The notes under the pieces: model-generated
The model's input: only the letters and a program-made list of their open reading frames with translations
Told to the model about the DNA's origin: nothing
Databases searched by the model: none
Origin: an uncultured Synechococcus sp.
Lineage (GTDB): Bacteria > Cyanobacteriota > Cyanobacteriia > PCC-6307 > Cyanobiaceae
Reading direction: 5' to 3'
Assembly: GCA_913020095.1 (NCBI GenBank)
Contig: CAJWAH010000007.1
Span: forward strand, 1 to 17,514
Length of the DNA: 17,514 bases
Made by a program: the position numbers and the translations under genes
In this document: positions 6,868 through 12,483 of the stretch, piece after piece
Layout of the letters: each line of letters begins with the position of its first letter
How positions within the stretch are numbered: position 1 is the stretch's first letter

Positions 6868-7719
6868 TCAGTCTTTGGGCTTGCTTTCTGCGGTGTGCAG
6901 CGTGGCGGCGATGTCGCCGCTTAGATCAGCTTCGAGGAATTCCTTGGTTTGCGGCAGGGCCAGCCGCAGGTTGGATTGCAGATCCAGCTCCACCTGCAGC
7001 TCGGCGGCTTGAACGTCCAACACATGGCCGCCACTGCTGTGGTCATCAGCCAGGAAATGGAAGTGGTAGCCGGGGATGTTGAGGCTGGTGGTGTGCTCTG
7101 GGCTCCAAAAGCCCGCCAAGGTGCCGCGGATGTTGTTGCGGCGCACCATCGTTTGATCCTGGGAGGCTTCCAGCAAGCCCACGCCCTTGGGCACCTTCGA
7201 GACGCTGCGCATCAGCACCTCGTCAAACAGGCCTGTGATGCGGATCGCCACAAACAGATTGGCGCCGGGGCGTTTGGGATCGAGCTGGGCGCCCAGAGCT
7301 TCGATGCTGCTGATGGCGCTGAGGTTGAAGCGCTGCTGGGCCTCGAAGTGGGTGGCCACCCAAAAGGGAATGCCCTCATCAGCAGGTGCGCGGCAGACGC
7401 TGCCATCGGCGCGCGCTTGCCAGCAGATCCCATCGAGCAGGATCCCTTCGCCATCGAGCTGCTCAAAGGTGCCGATGCCGAAGTCGCCGTGGTCAGCGAG
7501 ATCCTTCACCTGCAGGCTGCCGCCAAACACGCCCTCCACCACAGCCGTTGAGGTGGAGAGTTGCCACAGGGTGTGGTGCTCGAGATCGAGGTAATCGGCC
7601 AAGGCTTTGCGCAGCACCGCGCTATGGCTCTCGCCGCTTTGAAGGCAATGGCGCTCGAGCGCTTGCCAGTGGCCTTGCGGCAGCCGCAGGTGCAGGTCGT
7701 GTCCGGCTTGGCGTTCCAC
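6868..7719 (-). CDS. budA: Alpha-acetolactate decarboxylase with N-terminal ribbon-helix-helix-like domain
   Basis: Acetolactate decarboxylase turns 2-acetolactate, an intermediate of valine and leucine synthesis, into acetoin and CO2. From the GTG at 7719 the protein has 283 residues. Residues about 50-270 are the enzyme: TLWQLSTSTAVVEGVFGG, FGIGTFEQLDGEGILLDG (80-97), ANLFVAIRITGLFD, RSVSKVP, the GTLAGFWSPEH strand, and PGYHFHF...GGHVLD with zinc ligands His219, His221 and His232. Residues about 7-46 match a CopG/MetJ-type ribbon-helix-helix: a short strand (DLHLRLP), a helix (HWQALERHCLQSG), then ESHSAVLRKALADYLDL. The frame stays open upstream to 8085, but no ATG occurs nearby and it runs into the oppositely oriented neighbour, so the GTG just before the first domain is preferred. 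era follows 25 bases downstream. The enzyme call is firm; DNA binding by the N-terminal part is an inference. Confidence 0.9.
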   Translation of the reverse strand: MERQAGHDLHLRLPQGHWQALERHCLQSGESHSAVLRKALADYLDLEHHTLWQLSTSTAVVEGVFGGSLQVKDLADHGDFGIGTFEQLDGEGILLDGICWQARADGSVCRAPADEGIPFWVATHFEAQQRFNLSAISSIEALGAQLDPKRPGANLFVAIRITGLFDEVLMRSVSKVPKGVGLLEASQDQTMVRRNNIRGTLAGFWSPEHTTSLNIPGYHFHFLADDHSSGGHVLDVQAAELQVELDLQSNLRLALPQTKEFLEADLSGDIAATLHTAESKPKD

Positions 7720-7803
7720 AGAAGCGTTGTGGTGGCCCTTTGATCTTGGCGTGGACGCCTGGCGATTTCTCTCTAGCGTTTTTTTATCGCTCAGCGTTTG
7801 CAG
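7720..7803. promoter_or_regulatory. Divergent intergenic region between budA and a hypothetical gene
   Basis: These 84 bases separate the GTG of the acetolactate decarboxylase (minus strand) from the ATG of a small membrane protein (plus strand), so they should hold promoters for both directions. The most AT-rich part is a run of seven T with flanking AGCG and CGCT (about 7776-7793). I cannot assign -35/-10 boxes with confidence. If the N-terminal domain of the decarboxylase binds DNA, this would be the natural place to look for an operator. Confidence 0.4.
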
Positions 7804-8145
7804 ATGCTGGATCCCTCCCTGCTGGCCTCCCCGATCGTGCAGGCCTTTGGTGGCCTCGGCTTGGTGCTCTGGATTGCCCAGCTGCTGTTCACCACCTCCA
7901 TCGCTCAAGCCAAAGGTCTGAACTGGTTCTTTTGGGGCCTTGGTGCGCTGCTCTTCCCGCTGCTGGCCTTCTTGGCGGTGCTCGGCATGCCCGATCGCAA
8001 GCAGCGTCTGCTGATGCGCCAGCTCGGCGAGCAGCTGATGAGCATCAAGGAAACCGGCGTGCGCCTGCACGACCGCAGCTCCCATCCCAAATTCTCCCGC
8101 CCCGTGGCTGCTGATCCGGCCGTTGAGCCCGCTGGTGCCAACTGA
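7804..8145 (+). CDS. Small hypothetical membrane protein, two predicted membrane segments
   Basis: I do not recognise this gene by name. From the ATG at 7804 it encodes 113 residues; a TTG two codons earlier is also in frame but less likely. Two hydrophobic segments are visible: residues about 8-29 (IVQAFGGLGLVLWIAQLLF) and about 39-61 (NWFFWGLGALLFPLLAFLAVLG). The short connecting loop contains TSIAQAKG. After the second segment come a basic stretch (PDRKQRLLMRQLGEQLMSIKETG) and a Pro/Ala-rich tail. The shape, a helical hairpin with a cytoplasmic charged tail, suggests a small membrane-associated subunit or adaptor. It is divergent from budA and is followed after 36 bases by another hypothetical gene on the same strand. 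Confidence 0.75.
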   Translation: MLDPSLLASPIVQAFGGLGLVLWIAQLLFTTSIAQAKGLNWFFWGLGALLFPLLAFLAVLGMPDRKQRLLMRQLGEQLMSIKETGVRLHDRSSHPKFSRPVAADPAVEPAGAN

Positions 8146-8181
8146 TTCCTAGCCTGCAAGCAGGATTGAATCTGCGCTGCC

Positions 8182-8700
8182 ATGAGTGAGGCCGCTGCCC
8201 CCAGCTTTCAGCAGGCGATGGAAATCACCGCCCAGTGGTTGAACCTCTGGGAAGCCGGTGAACTCAGTGATGAGGTGTTGGCCGATCGCGTGGCCGAGTT
8301 GGTGGCCAGCCGTGATGGCGCCCGCGGCTTTTTTGTGATCAGCCTGGCTGGCGATAGCCCGCTGATGGACCGTCTTCCAGACCCTCTGCAGATGCAGCTG
8401 CGTGCTGCTGGTGATGGCGTGGTTGACCTCACCGTGCGCAACCTGGCGATGAGCACCGCCATGGCGCTGCACCACCAGCGCACAGGTGATCACGAGCAGC
8501 AGGGCAAATCGGAGCGGGTCACCCAGCGCTGCAACGACCTGCTGCAGATGCTGGAACCAGAAGATGTGAAAAAGCGCCTGGAAACGCTGCTGGCCGCCAC
8601 CAAAGGCGAAGGCGATGACGTCGAGTTTCTGGCGCGTTGGGGCTACGACGAGCAGCAAAAAGCCGCCATTGCGGCGGCTGTGTTGGCTGTTGCGCAGTGA
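8182..8700 (+). CDS. Hypothetical soluble protein (172 aa)
   Basis: I do not recognise a family. The 172-residue protein is predicted to be soluble and mainly helical. It has an acidic N-terminal region with ITAQWLNLWEAGELSDEVLADRVAELV, a central segment GARGFFVISLAGDSPLMDRLPDP that looks like a beta strand and turn, and a long helical C-terminal half containing RCNDLLQMLEPEDVKKRLETLL. There is no signal peptide, membrane segment or recognisable catalytic motif. The coding frame is supported by protein-like composition and by its fit between neighbours, starting 36 bases after the upstream gene and ending 9 bases before the convergent Bax-inhibitor-like gene. A shared transcript with the small membrane protein upstream is likely. 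A long minus-strand frame over the same bases is taken as a shadow because of its low-complexity, His- and Gln-rich product. Confidence 0.75.
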   Translation: MSEAAAPSFQQAMEITAQWLNLWEAGELSDEVLADRVAELVASRDGARGFFVISLAGDSPLMDRLPDPLQMQLRAAGDGVVDLTVRNLAMSTAMALHHQRTGDHEQQGKSERVTQRCNDLLQMLEPEDVKKRLETLLAATKGEGDDVEFLARWGYDEQQKAAIAAAVLAVAQ

Positions 8701-8709
8701 GCTGAGAAC

Positions 8710-9432
8710 TCAGTCGCGGCTTTGGATCGCGATGATGAAGCGCAGGATGAAGATGAACAGGTTGATGTAGGTCAGATACATCCCCAGGGCACCAGCGAGG
8801 TACTGCTCGTCCTGGTAGACGCGGGGCATTGTGTAGAAGTCGAGGAAGGCCGCACCGATGAACAGCACGGTGCCGAAGCCCGCGATCATCAGCTCAAAGC
8901 CGCCGCCCAGGAACATCTGCGGGGCAAAGATGCCGCCGATCAGCTGCACCACCATGGCGATCACCAGGCCGATGATGCCGAGGGTCACCACACCGCCAAG
9001 GGCCTGACCAACGCTGTCGCTCATGCGGCGGCCCATGATCGAGGCGATCACAAAGGTGATGCCGGTGGCGATCGCTGCGGTGCCCACCGAACCGATGCCG
9101 GCTACGCCGATGGCCATGGCCACCAAGCCGCTCAAGGTGAAGCCGGTGATCAGGCTGTAGATCGCCAGCAGCGGCAGGGCTGTGGCGTTGTTGCCCTTGA
9201 GGGCAATGTTTTGCGCCACAAAGAAGAGCACCAGGTTGCCGATCAAGGCCACCCAGAACAGGGGCATGAAGGCTGGGCTGGCGATCATCGACAGGCCGCC
9301 GAGGGTGCCCGCGGCGGTCAGCACCATGCCGCCGCCCACGTAGGGCAGCGCCTTATTGACAACATTGGGTCCCACCAGCGCGCTGCTTTGCGCGTCGCGG
9401 ATGACCTCGCGGAAATTACTGCTGGCCGGCAT
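8710..9432 (-). CDS. Bax inhibitor-1 (BI-1/YccA) family membrane protein
   Basis: The protein has 240 residues and about seven hydrophobic segments. After a soluble N-terminus of some 30 residues, membrane segments lie near 33-53, 57-77, 85-106, 112-132, 144-166, 178-198 and 215-236. The C-terminal part carries the family signature: a helix with DFYTMPRVYQD, then a last segment GMYLTYINLFIFILRFIIA, close to the LYLDxINLFxxxLR pattern of BI-1 proteins. Bacterial members are thought to be calcium-leak channels or modulators of membrane proteases such as FtsH; which applies here is unknown. The ATG is at 9432. The phoH-like gene ends 77 bases upstream on the same strand, so the gene may be the tail of the ffh-rpsP-phoH group or may have its own promoter in that gap. 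Confidence 0.9.
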   Translation of the reverse strand: MPASSNFREVIRDAQSSALVGPNVVNKALPYVGGGMVLTAAGTLGGLSMIASPAFMPLFWVALIGNLVLFFVAQNIALKGNNATALPLLAIYSLITGFTLSGLVAMAIGVAGIGSVGTAAIATGITFVIASIMGRRMSDSVGQALGGVVTLGIIGLVIAMVVQLIGGIFAPQMFLGGGFELMIAGFGTVLFIGAAFLDFYTMPRVYQDEQYLAGALGMYLTYINLFIFILRFIIAIQSRD

Positions 9433-9509
9433 GGCGCATCAGAGTTTCAAACTTCACCAATCCTGCCAGTGATTCCAAGGGATCGCTGCCTACAGGCGTG
9501 CGGATCACC

Positions 9510-10502
9510 TCACCGGCGCCCTTGGTTTTGCGCGTCGCGGCGCGCATAGGCCTGCACCAAGCGCTGCACCAAGGGGTGGCGCACCACATCAGCGGCCGTC
9601 AGCCGGCAGATGGCAATGCCCTCAACGCCATCAAGCACCTGGGCGGCTTCCACCAGGCCGCTGAGCTGGCTGCCGGGCAAATCCACCTGGCTGGGGTCGC
9701 CAGTGACCACCATGCGGGAGTTTTCGCCCAGGCGCGTCAGCACCATGCGCATCTGCGCGGTGGTGGTGTTTTGGGCCTCATCGAGGATCACAAACGCCTC
9801 AGCCAGGGTGCGGCCGCGCATGTAGGCCAAGGGCGCCACTTCGATGATGTTTTTCTCGATCAAGGCTGCTGTGCGCTCCGGGCTCAGCAGGCTGTGCAGC
9901 GCGTCGTAGAGCGGCCGCAAATAGGGGTCCACCTTTTGCTGCAGATCACCGGGCAGAAAGCCCAAGCGCTCGCCGGCTTCCACCGCTGGTCTGGTGAGGA
10001 TGATCCGCTCCACCTTGCGCTCTTGCAGGCTGCGCACCGCCTGCACCACCGCCAAAAAGGTTTTGCCTGTGCCCGCTGGCCCCAGCGCCAAGGTGAGGTC
10101 GTGGCGCTCCATCGCCTCGACGTATTGCTTTTGCCGCAGGGTGCGCGGGCGCAGCAGCTTGCCGTTCTGGCTGCGGGCCAGCACCTGCTGGCTGAGGTCG
10201 CGATGTTCGTCGCTGCGGCCGGTGTCGAGGGCCTGCAGGCTGGTTTGGATGTCCACCTGGGTGACGGCCTGGCCCTCACTCCAAAACGGGCGCAGCAGTT
10301 CCACCAAACCGGCGGCGCGCTCCATCTGGCTGGGGCGGCCTTCGATAAATAGCTGCAGGCCCCGCAGCACGAGGTTGGCGCCGGTCAGATCACTGAGCCG
10401 CCGCAGCATGATTTCGCCCTGACCAGCGAGGGCCAGGGCGGCTTCCTGATCGGGAAGGTCAATGGTGAAGCGCTGGCGTTCGCGGCCCTCGCTGCTGGTC
10501 AC
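9510..10502 (-). CDS. PhoH-like ATPase
   Basis: PhoH-like proteins are P-loop ATPases tied to RNA metabolism and rRNA maturation in many bacteria. The 330-residue protein has an N-terminal region of about 115 residues that begins with a KH-like fold (FTIDLPDQEAALALAG, LSDLTGANLVLRGLQLFIEG). The PhoH core follows: LRPRTLRQKQYVEAM, Walker A GPAGTGKT (141-148), ILTRPAVEAGERLGFLPGDL (168-187), the Walker B strand ending in LDEAQN (240-245), and MVVTGDPSQVDLP, the sensor-like motif of the family. The start is GTG at 10502, eight bases after the rpsP stop; no better ATG is in frame near it. In many genomes phoH lies next to ybeY and era; here it is joined to rpsP and ffh instead. Confidence 0.94.
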   Translation of the reverse strand: MTSSEGRERQRFTIDLPDQEAALALAGQGEIMLRRLSDLTGANLVLRGLQLFIEGRPSQMERAAGLVELLRPFWSEGQAVTQVDIQTSLQALDTGRSDEHRDLSQQVLARSQNGKLLRPRTLRQKQYVEAMERHDLTLALGPAGTGKTFLAVVQAVRSLQERKVERIILTRPAVEAGERLGFLPGDLQQKVDPYLRPLYDALHSLLSPERTAALIEKNIIEVAPLAYMRGRTLAEAFVILDEAQNTTTAQMRMVLTRLGENSRMVVTGDPSQVDLPGSQLSGLVEAAQVLDGVEGIAICRLTAADVVRHPLVQRLVQAYARRDAQNQGRR

Positions 10503-10510
10503 GGTGAGGC

Positions 10511-10909
10511 TCAGGCCTCAGCGGGAGCCTCCTCAGCCGGAGCCTCCTCAGCAGCAGCTTCGCTGGCCTTGGCTTCGGCTTCTGCCTTGGCAGCAGCCTT
10601 GGCGTCGGCAGCTTCTTTCTTGCGGGCTTCCTCTTGCTTGAGCTTGCCGATCACCTCAGCTGGGCGCACGCTTTTGGTCAGCAGACCGCCGCGCTCCAGC
10701 AGGGTGCGCACGGTGTCAGAGGGCTGAGCGCCTTGCTCGAGGCGAGCGCGCAGGGCGTCGGTGTCGAGGCGGGTTTCCTTGGTGCGGGGGTTGTAGAAGC
10801 CCAGCTCCTGCAGCGGGCGGCCATCGCGGCGGCTGGTGCTGTTGCAAGCCACGATCCGGAAGCTCGTTTCCCGCTTCTTACCGAAGCGCTTCAGGCGGAG
10901 CTTGATCAT
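10511..10909 (-). CDS. rpsP: 30S ribosomal protein bS16 with acidic Ala/Glu tail
   Basis: bS16 is a small-subunit protein needed early in 30S assembly. From the ATG at 10909 it has 132 residues. The ribosomal core spans about residues 1-85: [36 protein letters not shown], and [20 protein letters not shown]. After about residue 88 comes a long low-complexity tail, first Lys/Ala/Glu and then [12 protein letters not shown]. Typical bS16 is 80-90 residues, so the tail adds around 45; extended tails also occur in other cyanobacteria. An in-frame ATG at 10948 would add 13 non-homologous residues and is rejected. The gene is downstream of ffh (51-base gap) and upstream of the phoH-like gene (8-base gap). 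Confidence 0.97.
   Translation of the reverse strand: MIKLRLKRFGKKRETSFRIVACNSTSRRDGRPLQELGFYNPRTKETRLDTDALRARLEQGAQPSDTVRTLLERGGLLTKSVRPAEVIGKLKQEEARKKEAADAKAAAKAEAEAKASEAAAEEAPAEEAPAEA
10524..10552. repeat. Short tandem repeat in the rpsP 3' end (15-base period)
   Basis: The 14-base sequence GGAGCCTCCTCAGC occurs at 10524-10537 and again at 10539-10552, a period of 15 bases. It encodes the repeated EEAPA unit at the C-terminus of bS16. Since the period is a multiple of three, copy-number changes would lengthen or shorten the tail without breaking the frame. Confidence 0.85.
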
Positions 10910-10960
10910 CGGGATCTCGAACGGTCGTGGACAGGAATCCACCACCATACCGCTTGACCC

Positions 10961-12430
10961 CTACAGCTCTCCGAAGCCCTTGCGCTTCTTGGCGGGCTTC
11001 ATCTTCTTACCGGGGCGCCCGCCACCGCCGCCGCCCATGCCGGGCATTCCACCCATTCCAGGCATCCCCGGCATTCCGCCCATTCCAGGCATGCCGCCCA
11101 TGCCGGGCATCCCAGGCATTCCCGGCATGCCGCCGCCGCGGCTCATCTGCTGCATGAAGCCGCGCATCTTCTGGAAGTCGGCCAGCATCTTGTCCACCTC
11201 AGCCGCTTGGTGGCCGCTGCCTTTGGCGATGCGGCGGCGCCTCGAGGGCTGGCTGGCGAGCAGGTCGGGGTTTTCCCGCTCTTGAACGGTCATCGAGCCG
11301 ATCATCGCTTCGATGCGCTTGAGCTGGGCTTCGCCCTGCTTGAGCATCCCGTCGTCGATCTTGTTCATCCCCGGGATCATTTTCATCAGGCCGCCGAGGG
11401 AGCCCATGCGCTTGATCAGGCGCATCTGTTTGACGAAATCGGAGAAGTCGAAGCTGGCTTCCTGCAGCTTGCGCTGCATCTTCTCGACATCGGCGATCTC
11501 AACTTCCTTCTGGGCCTTCTCCACCAGGGTGAGCACATCCCCCATGCCGAGGATGCGGCTGGCCATCCGCTCGGGGTGGAACGGCTGCAGCGCCTCCACC
11601 TTCTCGCCGGTGCCGATGAATTTGATCGGTGCGCCGCTGACCTTGCGGATCGAAAGGGCCGCGCCACCCCTGGAGTCGCCGTCCATCTTGGTGAGCACGG
11701 CCCCGGTGATGCCCACCTGCTCATGGAACGAGCGGGTGAGGTCAGCGGCCTCCTGGCCGATCATCGAATCCACCACCAGCAGCACCTCATCGGGTGCCAC
11801 GGCGCCGCGGATCCGCACCATCTCCTCCATCATCGAGGTGTCGATCTGCAGGCGGCCGGCGGTGTCGACGATCACCGTGTCGAAGCCTTCTTCGCGGCCC
11901 TTGGCTAGGCCCGCTTCGGCAATGGCTTCGGGCTTGGCATCGGCGCCGAGGCTGAACACCTCCACATCGATCTGTTTGCCCAGGGTTTGCAGCTGATCGA
12001 TGGCCGCGGGCCGGTAGGTGTCGGCGGCCACCAGCAGCGCTCTACGCCCCTGCTCTTTGAGGTGCAGTCCGAGCTTGGCGGTGGCGGTGGTTTTACCGGC
12101 GCCCTGCAGGCCGGCCATCAGCACCACGGTGGGGGATTGCTCGGCCTTGGCCAGGGGCGCATTGGCCCCGCCCATCACCTCAACAAGCTCCTCGTGGACA
12201 AGCTTGATGAACTGCTGATCGGGGCTGACGCCACGCACCACATCGGCGCCGAGGGCTTTCTCGCGCACCTCAGCGATGAAGCTTTTGACCACCGGCAGGC
12301 TGACGTCGGCGTCCAGCAGGGCGCGGCGCACGTCTTTCAGGGCGCTATCGACGTTGCCCTCGCTGATCGAGGCTTCGCCCTTGAGGCCGCGGACGGCATC
12401 CTCAAACCGTTGGGAGAGCTCTTCAAACAT
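10961..12430 (-). CDS. ffh: Signal recognition particle protein Ffh with Gly/Met/Pro repeat tail
   Basis: Ffh is the SRP54-family GTPase that, with 4.5S RNA and FtsY, delivers nascent membrane proteins to the translocon; in cyanobacteria it serves both plasma and thylakoid membranes. The start is taken as the ATG at 12430 (MFEELSQRFEDAVRGLKG), giving 489 residues; the in-frame ATG at 12442 adds only MAAL. NG-domain motifs: GLQGAGKTTATAKL (P-loop), DTAGRLQID, TKMDGDSRGGAAL, and FIGTGEKVEALQPFHPERMASRILGMGD. The methionine-rich M domain follows, with MRLIKRMGSLGGLMKMIPGM and GSMTVQERENPDLL; the RNA-binding SGH motif is GSGHQAAEVDKML. The last 55 or so residues are MPG/MGG triplets, six glycines and a basic end. 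No 4.5S RNA gene was seen in the window. ftn2 ends 53 bases upstream. Confidence 0.97.
   Translation of the reverse strand: MFEELSQRFEDAVRGLKGEASISEGNVDSALKDVRRALLDADVSLPVVKSFIAEVREKALGADVVRGVSPDQQFIKLVHEELVEVMGGANAPLAKAEQSPTVVLMAGLQGAGKTTATAKLGLHLKEQGRRALLVAADTYRPAAIDQLQTLGKQIDVEVFSLGADAKPEAIAEAGLAKGREEGFDTVIVDTAGRLQIDTSMMEEMVRIRGAVAPDEVLLVVDSMIGQEAADLTRSFHEQVGITGAVLTKMDGDSRGGAALSIRKVSGAPIKFIGTGEKVEALQPFHPERMASRILGMGDVLTLVEKAQKEVEIADVEKMQRKLQEASFDFSDFVKQMRLIKRMGSLGGLMKMIPGMNKIDDGMLKQGEAQLKRIEAMIGSMTVQERENPDLLASQPSRRRRIAKGSGHQAAEVDKMLADFQKMRGFMQQMSRGGGMPGMPGMPGMGGMPGMGGMPGMPGMGGMPGMGGGGGGRPGKKMKPAKKRKGFGEL
11039..11128. repeat. Nine-base triplet-of-codons repeat encoding MPG/MGG units in ffh
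   Basis: Ten consecutive nine-base units in the 3' part of ffh encode MPG or MGG (seven MPG and three MGG, residues about 435-464). The units differ at third codon positions, mixing ggcat, cccat, tccacc and similar forms. The peptide repeat is thus stronger than the DNA repeat, which suggests the tail is selected as protein. Six glycine codons follow at 11018-11035. Confidence 0.85.
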
Positions 12431-12483
12431 CAGCGCCGCCAATCCAGGGCTACAAGCCCTCCATCGTAGGAATCAGCTCAGCG

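Noticed and set aside
5757..7082. Long plus-strand open frame (441 codons) across the lyase, era and the 3' end of budA
   Set aside because: It lies opposite era and parts of two other well-supported genes. The product is His/Gln/Arg-rich with no recognisable domain, as expected from the reverse complement of high-G+C coding DNA.
7720..8085. Extension of the acetolactate decarboxylase frame upstream to 8085
   Set aside because: The extra 122 codons overlap the divergent membrane-protein gene, are low-complexity and have no homology; the GTG at 7719 starts just before the first folded segment.
8153..8164. Inverted repeat CCTGC-AA-GCAGG between the two hypothetical genes
   Set aside because: A five-base stem with a two-base loop and no T-run is too small to call a terminator or regulatory hairpin.
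8149..8658. Minus-strand open frame of 169 codons opposite the 172-residue hypothetical gene
   Set aside because: The product is His/Gln-rich. The plus-strand frame gives a more protein-like sequence and fits between its neighbours.
9068..9075. HIP1 octamer GCGATCGC, also seen at 13966-13973 and 16953-16960
   Set aside because: Three copies in 17.5 kb is only slightly above the chance level for this base composition and far below the density of HIP1-rich cyanobacteria; all three lie inside coding sequence.
10910..10948. Longer rpsP start at 10948
   Set aside because: bS16 proteins begin with a short MIKLRL-type strand, which corresponds to the ATG at 10909.
12431..12483. Possible small RNA or separate promoter between ftn2 and ffh
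   Set aside because: The 53-base gap shows no promoter-like boxes or strong fold by eye; simple co-transcription is enough to explain it.
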